Assembly: GCA_029821755.1 (NCBI GenBank)
Contig: JALGSV010000020.1
Coordinates: 1-62,805 of the forward strand
Source of the DNA: Candidatus Zipacnadum vermilionense
Lineage (GTDB): Bacteria; Armatimonadota; Zipacnadia; Zipacnadales; Zipacnadaceae
Length of the DNA: 62,805 nt
Reading direction: 5' to 3'
The stretch's first letter is position 1. Every line of letters starts with the position of its first letter. The notes beneath the pieces are model-generated. The model searched no databases. It was not told the origin of the DNA and saw only the letters and a program-made list of their open reading frames with translations. Shown here piece after piece: positions 43,059 to 53,129 of the stretch. Position numbers and translations under genes: made by a program.

Positions 43059-45836
43059 ATGCTAAGCCGCCCCCTTCCCATCCTGGCGGCAGCCTTCGCT
43101 GTCTGTCTGTGCGCGGGTAACGCCGTCGCCGCGCCTCCTTGGTGCTCCACGCCGCTGGCGAAGTGGACAGAGGGCGCCTCCTTCGACCAGGACTACGACC
43201 TCCAGCCCCCCTTCGGCGCGTGGGAGGAGCAGGAGGGAGCGCTGGTGGCGCGCGGGACGGCCGACCGCTGGAGCACCAAGCTCTACCCCGCTGACCTGGG
43301 GCCCAACGCGAAGGTGGCCCTGCGCTTCACCGTGGACGCCTCCTCCGGCAAAGCCCTGCAGCTCCCCGGCGGGTGCGTCCGCTGGGGCTTCTACTGGGGC
43401 GAGAATCTCCCCGGTTGGGACCTGGCGGTCGTGCTCAGCTACAAAGACCCCCTCGACTTCTGCCGCGTGCTGGTCTCCGCCTCTCGCAACGAGTTAGGGC
43501 TGTGGGACGCCGCCTCCGGCTTCCTCCAGCTCATCCCCTGCGACCTCGGTGTGGGCCGGCCTCACGAGTTGGATATCATGGTGCTGGGTCCCCATTACCG
43601 GGTGCTTCTGGACGGCGAACTGGTCATGGACTACTGGAACCGCAGCGTGACCCATGACGGCGGCCAACCGGGCCTCGCCGTCTACAACAGCACGGTCCAG
43701 TTCGAGCGCTTCGAGGCCGAAGACGTCAGGACTCTGCGCGCTGAGACGATGCCCGCCCACAAGCCGGACTTCCACTTCCGTCCCTGCGGTCCTACTGCCT
43801 TCGGCGCGGCGGACGGCCTGATCCTCTTCGACGGCAACGAACCGATCAGTGTGTACTCCGTATCCCCGCAAGGCAACGCCGGCACCCTCTTCCAGGACAT
43901 GGTCCGCCTCAAGCCCGGCTGGCGGTCGGCCTACTACACCTGGATCGGCCCGGGCATCAACTACGGCGTGAACGGCAGTATCCTCGCCCTGGTCGGCAAG
44001 TTCCCCGAGGCTTTCAAGGTAGAGAAGGAAGGCGAGCAGCTGGTCTTTACCTTCCGCACCGAGGCCCCCGATCTGGCCTATGCCGAGCAGACCTGCACCG
44101 TGCGTTATGACACCGACCGCGAGGTCTATCGCTACGAATACAGCGCTCACACCCAGTGGACCACCCAAGAGCCCTACACGCTGTACTACATGGAGCTCAC
44201 TGACCCCCTCACCTACAACAACCGCACGCCTGGCCCCGAGGTGGTCAACCGCTGGGATCCCACCGGCCACCAATGGTGGGTGCTGCGGGACAAAGACGGC
44301 GCTTGGGTGCGGTCCCCGCTCATTGACTACCTCTCCAAGTATAACGGTCACCCGATGGCTTGGCCCACCTCCTCCGACTTCCTCTATCCTGACCCCGTAG
44401 CCTGCCCCGCCTGGGAGACTACGCTCAAGTGGGAGCAGCCGGACCAGCGCAGCTACGACGTGGGCCTGTGCCATTGGGGCTACGATTTCCACCATACGGA
44501 GGAGGGGCATTCGGTAACCCTGCCCGTCGGCACTCAGCGGGACTACTCGCTTACCCTCACCGCCCTTCCGGCGGCTGAGGCCCGCAAGATCTTCGAGAAG
44601 ACTGAGGTCGCGCCCAAGGTCGCCAGCTCGACCGACAAGTACCCCGTCTTCAACGCGGCCGGGACGACCTTTGACCTCATGTCCACTCGCCAGGCCCCGA
44701 CCTCGACCATGGTTTGGGACACCGGCACGGTGGACAACAGCGTCGGCCGCACCGACAAGCACTCCCTGCGCGTGGACGGCCCGGATACTGCGAAAGTGCA
44801 GATGTACCAGTATGCCTTCGAGCAGTGGGCGGAGCAGTGGTGGCTGCGCGGCTGGTTCAAGGCGGAAGGCGTGGGAGGCCGCGGGCTGCTCGCCCGCGTC
44901 AAGTACTCCTACGCCCGGGACCCGGAAGAGCTCTTCTACCTCGGCGGCCTGCAGGGAGCGGACAAGTGGACCTACTTCTCCTTCCTGACCACCGCCCCCA
45001 AGCAGCGCGATTGCACCAACCTGGAGTTCGAGCTGGACGGTCCGGGCAAGGTCTGGCTAGATGATATCGCCTTCTCGGCGGTGCAGGAGGGGCAGACCCC
45101 GGAGACCACTCCCTTCGTGATGTCGGCTGATCTCGAGCCGCGCACCGACATGCTCATCGACCTGAGCCCCACCGAGGCGCCCGGCACCGGCGTCTACGAC
45201 GAGAGCCGCAACGGGCACGCCCTGCAACTCAAGGGCCCCACCTGGGTCACCGAGGAGGGCCACGGCTTCCTGCGCTTTGACGGCCAGGACGACTACGCCT
45301 ACCTTCCCCTCAAGTCGGTCCTGGAGCCGCGCGATCCCCCGCCCGGCACCACCGGCTCGGAGATCTACAAGCCCCTCTTCCGCCTGGACACCTTCACCTA
45401 CGAGATCTGGGCCCGCCCTCGCCCCGCGGAGGGCCGCATGGTCCTGCTCAACTACTTGCGGTGCAGCCCCTATGCCTTCTTCGACCCCGTGCCGGGGGAA
45501 CCGGAGGAGTGCCGGTTTGTCTACCAGAACAACATCTTCCACGGGCAGAAGATCAGTCTGGAGAAGATAGTGCCCTATGACGAGTGGCTGCACGTGGTGG
45601 CCACCCACGGGGACGGGAAGGTTATCCTCTACCTCAACGGCGAAAAGGCCGGCGAGGTCACCTATGATCCGGAGGGCCCCGGCTTCGCTTTCTTCGCCTA
45701 TACCTGGCGTTACGACATCGGCAGCTTCCTGGGGGGCAAGGGCAACAACTTTGCCGGTGACCTGGGCCCCTTCCGGCTCTACACCCGGGCCCTCACCGAG
45801 GAGGAGGCCAAAGAGAGCTACACCAAGCGCTGGTAG
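43059..45836 (+). CDS. Secreted multidomain protein with C-terminal LamG domain
   Basis: 925 residues; AAGGAGG lies 9 nt before the ATG and the signal peptide is ILAAAFAVCLCAGNAVA. Residues ~30-220 are a concanavalin-like domain of the 3-keto-disaccharide-hydrolase type (LDIMVLGPHYRVLLDGELVM). Residues ~235-510 are a large beta region (TLYYMELTDPLTYNNRTPGP; GHQWWVLRDKDGAWVRSPL) without a family I can name. Residues ~555-680 resemble a carbohydrate-binding jelly roll. Residues ~690-920 are a LamG/LamG-like domain: FLRFDGQDDYAYLPLKS, TYEIWARPRP, HVVATHGDGKVILYLNGEKA and FRLYTRALTEEE. Probably binds or processes polysaccharide together with the neighbouring lyases. Confidence 0.68.
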   Translation: MLSRPLPILAAAFAVCLCAGNAVAAPPWCSTPLAKWTEGASFDQDYDLQPPFGAWEEQEGALVARGTADRWSTKLYPADLGPNAKVALRFTVDASSGKALQLPGGCVRWGFYWGENLPGWDLAVVLSYKDPLDFCRVLVSASRNELGLWDAASGFLQLIPCDLGVGRPHELDIMVLGPHYRVLLDGELVMDYWNRSVTHDGGQPGLAVYNSTVQFERFEAEDVRTLRAETMPAHKPDFHFRPCGPTAFGAADGLILFDGNEPISVYSVSPQGNAGTLFQDMVRLKPGWRSAYYTWIGPGINYGVNGSILALVGKFPEAFKVEKEGEQLVFTFRTEAPDLAYAEQTCTVRYDTDREVYRYEYSAHTQWTTQEPYTLYYMELTDPLTYNNRTPGPEVVNRWDPTGHQWWVLRDKDGAWVRSPLIDYLSKYNGHPMAWPTSSDFLYPDPVACPAWETTLKWEQPDQRSYDVGLCHWGYDFHHTEEGHSVTLPVGTQRDYSLTLTALPAAEARKIFEKTEVAPKVASSTDKYPVFNAAGTTFDLMSTRQAPTSTMVWDTGTVDNSVGRTDKHSLRVDGPDTAKVQMYQYAFEQWAEQWWLRGWFKAEGVGGRGLLARVKYSYARDPEELFYLGGLQGADKWTYFSFLTTAPKQRDCTNLEFELDGPGKVWLDDIAFSAVQEGQTPETTPFVMSADLEPRTDMLIDLSPTEAPGTGVYDESRNGHALQLKGPTWVTEEGHGFLRFDGQDDYAYLPLKSVLEPRDPPPGTTGSEIYKPLFRLDTFTYEIWARPRPAEGRMVLLNYLRCSPYAFFDPVPGEPEECRFVYQNNIFHGQKISLEKIVPYDEWLHVVATHGDGKVILYLNGEKAGEVTYDPEGPGFAFFAYTWRYDIGSFLGGKGNNFAGDLGPFRLYTRALTEEEAKESYTKRW

Positions 45837-45928
45837 CGTGCGCCCGGAAGTCCCGGCGCTGCCGCAGGCGGCGCCGTCCCGCACGACTAAAAGAGTTTAC
45901 GTTACCAACACAACAGAAGGAGACCCCA

Positions 45929-48900
45929 ATGCCAGTTGAAAGTTCTGCGTATCGCTGTACACACCTGACTCTAGTGGTAAGCTTGATGCTGCTCGCTGTG
46001 TTCCAGGCCTGCGCTCAGCAGACGGCTCCGCCCTTGCCGCCGGGAGCCCTTGTCCAATTCATCGTTACCGAGCAATTCGGGGTAAGCCATCCCGACCAGA
46101 TCATCGATTTTGAGTTGGCTAAGCCGGTGGACCCGGCCGAGGCCTACTTGATCGGACCCGATGGCAAAGAGGTGCCCTACCAGTTGCTGGAGGATGGCAA
46201 GCGGCTCGCCCTGCGCACCAATTTGCCTGCCTCGCGGATAGCGGTGAGGCGGGCGTTGGGCTTCACCTGCGAAAAGTGGGCGGCGGACTACAAGTTCGAC
46301 ACTGCCGGGGTGGAGCAGAGCCTCTCCGTGGAGGCCCCCTCCTTCGCGCCCGGCGATGTGGTGCGGGTGGAGGGCACGACCCTCCCGGAGGGTCTGGAGC
46401 GCGATACCGACTACTACGTGACCATGATGGAGTACCGCGAGGTGAGGGGAGGTTGGGGCTTCTTCTTCATCGGTCTGGCCGCGACGCTCGACGGCCCGGC
46501 GATCCCCATCACCAGGTTCGGCAACAACACCTCCCTGGTCGCCCAGGCGCTGGTGGCGGACCCGGCGGCGGATCAGCTCTACAGCCGCGCGCACGGCCTG
46601 CCCGACGGGTGCCCGGTGACCTTCCGCACGCGCGGGGAGCTACCGCAGCCCCTGCAGCCCGGCGTGACGTACTACGTCACTGAGGCCACGGCGGACCGCT
46701 TCAGCGTCACCGCGACGCGCGGGGGGCAGCGGCTCGATCTGACGACGCTCGGCGACGGCGTGCATGAGCTGATGACCGACTGGACGTGGACGCTGCAGAG
46801 CGGGCGCGCCCCGCAGCCGTACCCCGAGGCGGTGCAGGTGAGGGAGGAGCAAGCGGAGGGCGTCTGGGAGATCACCAACGGGCGGCTGGGAATTCGCGTC
46901 CCGGCCGGCGGGATTCCTCCCGATCCGCAGCGGGCGTCGGCGCCGGTGCAGGGTGTGCAGCTCCGCGACGCGACTTGGACCGGCGGGTCGCAGAACACCA
47001 TCGGCTTCGCCGGCGGTTCGCAGGTGAAGAATATTACCACTACCTTCGTGGAGCGCGGGCCGCTGAAGGTTGTGGTCGAGATCGCCTACGAGCTGGACCG
47101 CGGCGAGTACCGCTATGGACAGCAGCTGGTCAGCCCGGCCGGCCCCGGCAAGTACAGATGCCGCATCGAGGTGCAGGCCGGGCAGCCCTCCGTGCTGTTT
47201 GAGGAGGATACCGACTGCCAGTTCAGCTACAGCTTCCCGCTGGGCGAGGTGACGCTCAACCAGGCGCGCTACAACGGGCACAGCGTCCGCGACGAGCGCC
47301 ACGGCTATCGCCCCGACGGCAAACCGGCGTCCGGTCGCGGGGCCGACTCCTTTTTTGATCTGCCCTTCGACGCCAACTACGCCTCCAGCTACGTCACTGA
47401 CTTGAGGAACCACCTCATCCGCTGGATGCATCCGTGGGATCCGTGGATCTTCGACAGCGGCAACTACTGGATGCTTTACGACAAGGACGGCGAGCAGGAC
47501 TCGCCGCTGATCGGCTACTACGACGGCCGCGCCTCGCGCCTGCGCAACGCCGGGGCGGTAGGCGTGGGTGTCTACACGCGCGCCGCCGCGGCCGGTGCCG
47601 AGCCGCACGCGGGCCTCACCGTGCAGGCCTGGCAGCGCAGTGCCAGCGCGCAGCTATTCCGTGACCCGCGCTTCCAGTGGCGGCTGTTCATTGGCGCCAA
47701 GGACGCGGACATGGCTGATTGGCGGGAGACCCAGCCGATCATGCGGCAGATGAACCTGCACAGCGGCATCAACCTGAACAAGGTGGCCAACTGGCAGTTC
47801 GACTTCCCCGGACCGCCCAACGGTTACGGGAACATGTACATGAGCAAGGACGCCGTGGAGGCGATGACCGAGCGCATCCGCACCGATCAAGGCTTCTACA
47901 ACTTCGCCTACAACGCGGTGTCGTACTACCGCGACCTGATCGATATGTGGCGGGACGAATCCGGTGACCGCGTGCACCAGATGGCCGACCTCCTGTGGCG
48001 GGGCGCCCACGATGGGCTCAACACCCTGGTCAACGGCGGTGGCATCTACGGCTTCGGGTACTGGCACGCCGGGCTGGAGGCCAGCCGCGCCCTGATGCGG
48101 GCCGACCAGATACTCAGCTCCGACCTGGCCACGGAAGCCGACCGGCAGGCGGTCCGCCAGGCGCTGATCTTCTACGCCTCCACTATTTGGGACGACGATC
48201 ACGCCCCGCTGTCGGTGCCGGCGGGGGTCAACCTGGGCACGGCCAACATGCCCATCCAGCAGCAGAACTACCGCGAGATGTATGCCCTGTTCCTGCCCGA
48301 GCACCCGATGATGGAGGGCCGGACGGGGGGCGTGGGCGAGCGGGCGCTAAACATGGTCCGCCGCACCATCAACGAGCACGGCGCGCACATGGGCTGCACC
48401 CACTACATCGGGGCGGCCATGGGGCCGCTGATGTCTACTCTACAACAGCTCAAGCAGCTCGGCCTCGTCGACGCCTTCCAGGTGGAGCCGCGTCTGAAGA
48501 AGTACGCGGAGTTCGAGATGAACTTCTCCACGCCGCCCGACCCGCGCTTCGACAACCGGCGGGTGCGACCGGCCATCGGCGACAGCGAGCCCGGGGAGGC
48601 CACCGAGTTCCTGGGGCAGTTGGCGACCGCCTATGCCGATATTGACCCGGACCTGTCCGCGCGGCTGATGGGCGCCTGGAAGCAGGCCGGCAAGCCAGAG
48701 TCGGACTTCCATGGGGCGACCATCCTCAAGATCGACGAGACGCTCCCCGAGGCCGATCCGAAGCTGGCCTCGATCCACTTCGAGGGCTGGTACTCTGCCC
48801 TGCGCTTCGGCTGGGGCACTCCGAACGAGACCGTCGCCTGGTTCGTCAATGGTGGCTTCTACAGCGACCACGCCTCCAACGACCTGGGTGAGCCGATCAT

Positions 48901-49609
48901 CTACGCGCTGAGCGCCCCGCTGTCGCTGGACTTCGGCACCATGTACTCGCCCCACTCGCCGGGCGGTTTCTTGCATAGCGTAGTGCTGCCGGAGGCCAGC
49001 ATCGGCGCGCCCTGGCTGCAGAACCCGCCGGACGTGACTAAGGGCCCCCGTTGGCGTCAGCCGGTGACGGAGGAGTTTGCGTCCGAGCCGCGGCAGGCCT
49101 GGTCTCGCGCCCGCTTCACCATGGGCGAGACCACTTGGACACGCACGGTGAAGGTGGCCATGCTCCGCGACGACCTGCCGGCGATCGGCATTCGCGATGA
49201 GTTCGGGGGAGGCGACGCGGAGGCGAGCAAGGTCTTCCTGCTCAACCTCATGGCCGACGGCCCGGTCGAGACTCCCGAGGGACCCAAGAACGTGGGCCAG
49301 GGCTTCGTAGTGCCGACGGGCGTTACGCGTCTGCGTTTCACAGGTCAGGTCTTCGACAAGCACCCCACGGGGGGCATTGACTGGGACCTGTACGTGATCG
49401 CCGACGCTCCGCAGGAGGCCTTCCTGGCCCAGTACGAACACAACGTCCGCGGCGGGGAGAAGCAGACCATCCTGCGCCTGCGCGGCACCGGCCGCTTCCA
49501 GGTCGTGATCGTGCCGTGGTACAAGGGCGCCGCGCCCGCGAACGTCGGAGTCGAGCGGGCCCGTAATGTCGTCACCGTGTCGGCAGGTGCGGCCCAGGCC
49601 ACCTTCTGA
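45929..49609 (+). CDS. Heparinase II/III-like secreted protein with phage-type domain insertion
   Basis: 1226 residues; AAGGAG 7 nt upstream; signal peptide LVVSLMLLAVFQACAQ. Residues ~40-115 are the beta domain that opens this paralogue family. Residues ~132-284 hold two tandem beta units of a type common in phage structural proteins (LPEGLERDTDYYVTMMEY; LPQPLQPGVTYYVTEATADR). From ~300 a beta-sandwich follows, then the alpha/alpha toroid (~600-880: LGTANMPIQQQNYREMYALF; HGAHMGCTHYIGAAM), then the lyase-type beta half (GFYSDHASNDLGEPIIYALS, SLDFGTMYSPHSPGG). Paralogous to the gene at 53485, which lacks the inserted units. Probable polysaccharide lyase; substrate unknown. Confidence 0.7.
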   Translation: MPVESSAYRCTHLTLVVSLMLLAVFQACAQQTAPPLPPGALVQFIVTEQFGVSHPDQIIDFELAKPVDPAEAYLIGPDGKEVPYQLLEDGKRLALRTNLPASRIAVRRALGFTCEKWAADYKFDTAGVEQSLSVEAPSFAPGDVVRVEGTTLPEGLERDTDYYVTMMEYREVRGGWGFFFIGLAATLDGPAIPITRFGNNTSLVAQALVADPAADQLYSRAHGLPDGCPVTFRTRGELPQPLQPGVTYYVTEATADRFSVTATRGGQRLDLTTLGDGVHELMTDWTWTLQSGRAPQPYPEAVQVREEQAEGVWEITNGRLGIRVPAGGIPPDPQRASAPVQGVQLRDATWTGGSQNTIGFAGGSQVKNITTTFVERGPLKVVVEIAYELDRGEYRYGQQLVSPAGPGKYRCRIEVQAGQPSVLFEEDTDCQFSYSFPLGEVTLNQARYNGHSVRDERHGYRPDGKPASGRGADSFFDLPFDANYASSYVTDLRNHLIRWMHPWDPWIFDSGNYWMLYDKDGEQDSPLIGYYDGRASRLRNAGAVGVGVYTRAAAAGAEPHAGLTVQAWQRSASAQLFRDPRFQWRLFIGAKDADMADWRETQPIMRQMNLHSGINLNKVANWQFDFPGPPNGYGNMYMSKDAVEAMTERIRTDQGFYNFAYNAVSYYRDLIDMWRDESGDRVHQMADLLWRGAHDGLNTLVNGGGIYGFGYWHAGLEASRALMRADQILSSDLATEADRQAVRQALIFYASTIWDDDHAPLSVPAGVNLGTANMPIQQQNYREMYALFLPEHPMMEGRTGGVGERALNMVRRTINEHGAHMGCTHYIGAAMGPLMSTLQQLKQLGLVDAFQVEPRLKKYAEFEMNFSTPPDPRFDNRRVRPAIGDSEPGEATEFLGQLATAYADIDPDLSARLMGAWKQAGKPESDFHGATILKIDETLPEADPKLASIHFEGWYSALRFGWGTPNETVAWFVNGGFYSDHASNDLGEPIIYALSAPLSLDFGTMYSPHSPGGFLHSVVLPEASIGAPWLQNPPDVTKGPRWRQPVTEEFASEPRQAWSRARFTMGETTWTRTVKVAMLRDDLPAIGIRDEFGGGDAEASKVFLLNLMADGPVETPEGPKNVGQGFVVPTGVTRLRFTGQVFDKHPTGGIDWDLYVIADAPQEAFLAQYEHNVRGGEKQTILRLRGTGRFQVVIVPWYKGAAPANVGVERARNVVTVSAGAAQATF

Positions 49610-49638
49610 GAGGGTAGCTGAGCAGTGCCGGCGGCTTC

Positions 49639-49687
49639 GTAGGGGCGGATGTCTTGCGGGGTTGTATCTCGCAAGACATCTGTCCGC
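49639..49687. repeat. Half copy of the GTAGGGGCGGAT element
   Basis: Begins GTAGGGGCGGAT at 49639 and folds with an 11-bp perfect stem (GATGTCTTGCG 49648-49658 / CGCAAGACATC 49670-49680). It matches one half of the 156-bp element at 1324 in reverse orientation; the second half is absent. It lies 30 nt after the heparinase-like gene. Confidence 0.8.
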
Positions 49688-49795
49688 GTGTGCGTCAGAC
49701 CCCGGGGATAGCCCCGTCCTGGACGCGATCGGTCCAGGCACAAGCTGCGTCGGCGGCAGTCAAGCGCCGGACGCTGCCAAGAGAGGAATGGTATC

Positions 49796-52700
49796 GTGAG
49801 AGCCTACCTATTGGTGCTACTGCCGTTGCTGGTCGTCTCCGGAGTGGCCGCTCAGGACGCGGTCACGCTGCGCTTCGACCAGGCGATGTCGACCATGATT
49901 GACATCCGCCACTGGGATGAGACTAAGCAGCAATGGCTGGCTGCCGAGCAGCAGGCGGATATGTTCTTTGATGCGGTGGACCGCTTCCTGTTGCTGCGGT
50001 TTCCCGGGTGCGCGGAGGCGATCGACGCGAAGCTGCGCGAGGGCTACGTCGTAGAATCGGCGCGGCTGACCATGCGCTGGGCGAAGCAGGAGTTTGAGCG
50101 CACGGAGGGTTACGCCGGCTGGCGGACGTACAAGTTCGAGGGGGTGGAGCCACCGGAGTGGCATGCCACGGTCCGGGCGGGGCGACGTCCCTGGGTGGAT
50201 GACGCGCAACTCGGGCCTACCTGGAATGCGTACGTCAACGGGGCGGGCTACTGGCGGGCAGGGGGCGGATGGGATGGGCACTACGACTACTATCCGCAGC
50301 CGCTCGGCGAGACGCTGCTGTCAGCAGGCAGCCCCGACGGCGAGGTGGAGGTAACGGCGCTGCTGACCAGCGAGGAGTATGGGAAGGACCTGGGGGAGCG
50401 ATTGCGAGAGCTGGAGTCCTGCGGCTTTGTGGTTCGGAAATCCGAGCTGTTCAACCGGGACATGCCGGCGCAAACAAAGGAGGAGACTTGTACCGGTGTG
50501 TGTCGAGTGTGGATAACGGGGCCGGCGCTGGTGGTGACCTTCAAGCAGACCGAGCAGCCGGTTGCGAGGGGAGAGCTGCCGCCAGCGGTTGACGTGCCGG
50601 AGCTGGCGGCGCGACTGAAGGCGGAAGGCGGAGACGGGCTGCCGCCCTCGCGGATACCGGACAACCTGAAGGAACTAGGTGAGCAGGTATGGGCGAGGCC
50701 GGAGGGCGTGCCGGAGTGGATGTGGCAGCGGGTGCTTGAGGTGCGGGATATCAAGACGAAGTCCACCTACCTGGACGCGAGTATCCACGGCGACCTGACC
50801 TCGGGGGATCCCGAGCGGTACAGGAAGGCGGTGCAGCAAGTGCTGGCCCAGCCGCCCGGCTACTTCGCGGGGCACAGCCATCTCGACTTTCTGATCCCGG
50901 TGCTGCGCTACCCCGCGGTGCTGCCCGAGGCTTTGCGCTACCACTTCCGCAAATACGCTGAGGTCCGCTGGCTGCCGCCGTATGATATGGAAGGGCAGTT
51001 CCACCACGGCGTGGGCTACTTCGCGCGTATGGCCACCCAGAACCACCAGTCGCAGAACCGGAGTGAGGCGCTGCTGGCCGGAGAGTACCTGGGGCTGCCG
51101 GACCTGGCCCTGCGTGCGCAGTACGCGCTGTCGCTGTATGACCGGCAGATGATCTTCAGCGAGGGGATGTGCCAGGAGCGGGGGGACAGCTTCTACCTGG
51201 GGATCTCGATGGGGACGCTACAGGCGGTGGCGCGACTGAGCGAGGACCCGCGCATGCGGCTGAAGGCGGCGATGGACATCGAGAAGCTGCTGTTAGAACT
51301 CAGCTCGACATACCACCCGGGCCTGCGGCGGGAGGTGTCGCGGGTGAGCCGGCGGTATACCATCCCGGAGTACCTCCTGGGTCAGGACGTCCCCCTCGCG
51401 GCGCTGCACATGCTCTCGAAGAAAGGCGTCCTCATGCATCTGGACCAGCGGGAAGTGCATGGGCTGGCGACCACCAACTTCCACGCCAGCGGCTCCCAGC
51501 GCGCGGCGCTCTTGGCCCCTTGGGGACGAGACTGGGAATCCAACGTGATTGACGAGAAGCCGCTCCCCTTCCTGTCCGTGTCGACCTACTACGAGCGCGG
51601 GCTGCTGAATGAGCCGCTCTACGCCACCACCTACTTGGGCCGCCACTACGGGCTCGGCTCGATGAACGCTGACAACAACGGCGAGCAGATGGCGGTGGCT
51701 ACCTGGAAACGTCCTGCCGAGCGCGTGGAATCGCTGGACGACCTGAGCATCGCCTTCCTGTGGGGGAACATCAACGGCAAGCCGCTGTTGCGGCTGGATT
51801 CGGAGAATCCCTTTGGCAAACCGATGAACCCGCTGCTCGGGGTGCTGCAGCGCGACAACAAGATGATCTACGTGATGAAACCGCCGGCGCGCGAGTACCT
51901 GGAAGAAGAGGCGAATAAGGAGGGCTTCCAGGAGATCTCGTCGCGGGTGCATATCTACTGCTACGGACCGGACACGGAGCGGGAGATCCGCCTCAACGGC
52001 AAGCCAGTGACGCAGTTCCCGGCCACGGCGAAGGCAGGCGACGTGATCGCCGTCCACGACGGAGTCAGCTACGCCGGGTTTATCGCCCTGCCCGCGACCG
52101 ACCTGGGACGGACGTCCCAGGTGGTGGTCCGCTACACGTACCCGCTCCTGACGCTGGACAACTGCATCCTGAATGCGGAGAAGCCGGTCATGCCGACGGA
52201 GGAGACCTGGCAGACGCTGCAAGAGGCGACGGCGGGCTGGATCGTGGAGATGGGGGACGTGGAGGAGCACGGGTCTTTCGACAAGTTCTGCACGCATCTG
52301 GCGGAGGCCAAGCTGCAGACCCGCTGGGAGCCGGGGGCGCATACGCTGCATGTGGCGTACGCCAGCGGCGGGGACAACCTGGAGATGGGTTTCCTGGCCA
52401 ACGCCGAACGGCCCGATGAGTCTTGGCGCTCGCTGCCGCCCTCGCAGGTCATGGCCTACCAACGGGTGAACGGCCAGTGGCCGTATCCCGACCTGGGGAT
52501 CGACTTGGACTGTCCCCTGGCCCAGATGGGCAAGGGGCCGCGGCTGGAGAAGGGCGGGGCGGTGCTGGAGAAGCCGGAGAAGCAGATGGCGCTGCTGCGG
52601 GTGGAGCCGATCAGCGGAACCTACGAGGCGATCAACCCCTTCGCGGAGCCGCAGCCGTTCACGCTGCGGATGCCGGAGGGGATGACGGTGCGCTCGGAGG

Positions 52701-53065
52701 GACCGATCGGGTGTGCGCGGATCACCGCACGGCCGCAGGAAGACACGCTGTGGGTGGACTACTACCTGCCGCCACCGGGGGGCGATCGGGCGCTGGAGAT
52801 GCTGCAGGAAGACGCGCGGCAGGGGAAGATCGCCGGGGTCTATCCGGTGGAGCAGAAGCTCAGCTACTACTTCCGCCCCGACTACGACGTGAGGAACATG
52901 CGGCGGGATTCCGCGCGGGCGATACTGGTCTCGGGAGTAGACAAGGAGCCGACGGTGATCCTCAACGGTGAGCGTTTGAGTGGGCCGTTCCAGAAGCTCT
53001 CGCTCGAGGGCAAGAGCTGGTATCGCATCATCATAGCCGAGCGCGAGAGCGCTGGAGGAGAGTGA
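49796..53065 (+). CDS. Large secreted toroid/beta-sandwich protein, lyase-like
   Basis: 1089 residues from a GTG start (AGAGAGGA 9 nt upstream) with signal peptide LLVLLPLLVVSGVAAQ. The first ~300 residues are unrecognised and contain an aromatic-rich segment (GAGYWRAGGGWDGHYDYYPQ). Residues ~320-560 look like an alpha/alpha toroid (YPAVLPEALRYHFRKYAEVR; YDMEGQFHHGVGYFARM; AVARLSEDPRMRLKAAMDIE). Residues ~560-1080 are beta-sandwich sheets (YGLGSMNADNNGEQMAVATW; SRVHIYCYGPDTEREIRLNG; LDNCILNAEKPVMPTEETW). The order helical toroid then beta-sandwich is that of several polysaccharide lyase families, but no signature catalytic motif was recognised. It sits between two clear lyase-like paralogues. 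Confidence 0.6.
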   Translation: MRAYLLVLLPLLVVSGVAAQDAVTLRFDQAMSTMIDIRHWDETKQQWLAAEQQADMFFDAVDRFLLLRFPGCAEAIDAKLREGYVVESARLTMRWAKQEFERTEGYAGWRTYKFEGVEPPEWHATVRAGRRPWVDDAQLGPTWNAYVNGAGYWRAGGGWDGHYDYYPQPLGETLLSAGSPDGEVEVTALLTSEEYGKDLGERLRELESCGFVVRKSELFNRDMPAQTKEETCTGVCRVWITGPALVVTFKQTEQPVARGELPPAVDVPELAARLKAEGGDGLPPSRIPDNLKELGEQVWARPEGVPEWMWQRVLEVRDIKTKSTYLDASIHGDLTSGDPERYRKAVQQVLAQPPGYFAGHSHLDFLIPVLRYPAVLPEALRYHFRKYAEVRWLPPYDMEGQFHHGVGYFARMATQNHQSQNRSEALLAGEYLGLPDLALRAQYALSLYDRQMIFSEGMCQERGDSFYLGISMGTLQAVARLSEDPRMRLKAAMDIEKLLLELSSTYHPGLRREVSRVSRRYTIPEYLLGQDVPLAALHMLSKKGVLMHLDQREVHGLATTNFHASGSQRAALLAPWGRDWESNVIDEKPLPFLSVSTYYERGLLNEPLYATTYLGRHYGLGSMNADNNGEQMAVATWKRPAERVESLDDLSIAFLWGNINGKPLLRLDSENPFGKPMNPLLGVLQRDNKMIYVMKPPAREYLEEEANKEGFQEISSRVHIYCYGPDTEREIRLNGKPVTQFPATAKAGDVIAVHDGVSYAGFIALPATDLGRTSQVVVRYTYPLLTLDNCILNAEKPVMPTEETWQTLQEATAGWIVEMGDVEEHGSFDKFCTHLAEAKLQTRWEPGAHTLHVAYASGGDNLEMGFLANAERPDESWRSLPPSQVMAYQRVNGQWPYPDLGIDLDCPLAQMGKGPRLEKGGAVLEKPEKQMALLRVEPISGTYEAINPFAEPQPFTLRMPEGMTVRSEGPIGCARITARPQEDTLWVDYYLPPPGGDRALEMLQEDARQGKIAGVYPVEQKLSYYFRPDYDVRNMRRDSARAILVSGVDKEPTVILNGERLSGPFQKLSLEGKSWYRIIIAERESAGGE

Positions 53066-53129
53066 ACGACCCAACGGGCTCCGCCTGTACCTGCTGGCGC
53101 TGGTGGGGATCGGGGGAGCACAGGCGGCT

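Noticed and set aside
46640-47608. Minus-strand 322-codon frame opposite the 45929 gene
   Set aside because: No domain and high Arg/Ala/His content; antisense shadow of a gene with signal peptide and paralogue.
51293-53074. Minus-strand open frame of 593 codons opposite the 49796 gene
   Set aside because: Same shadow pattern: Arg/His/Leu-rich, no recognisable domain.
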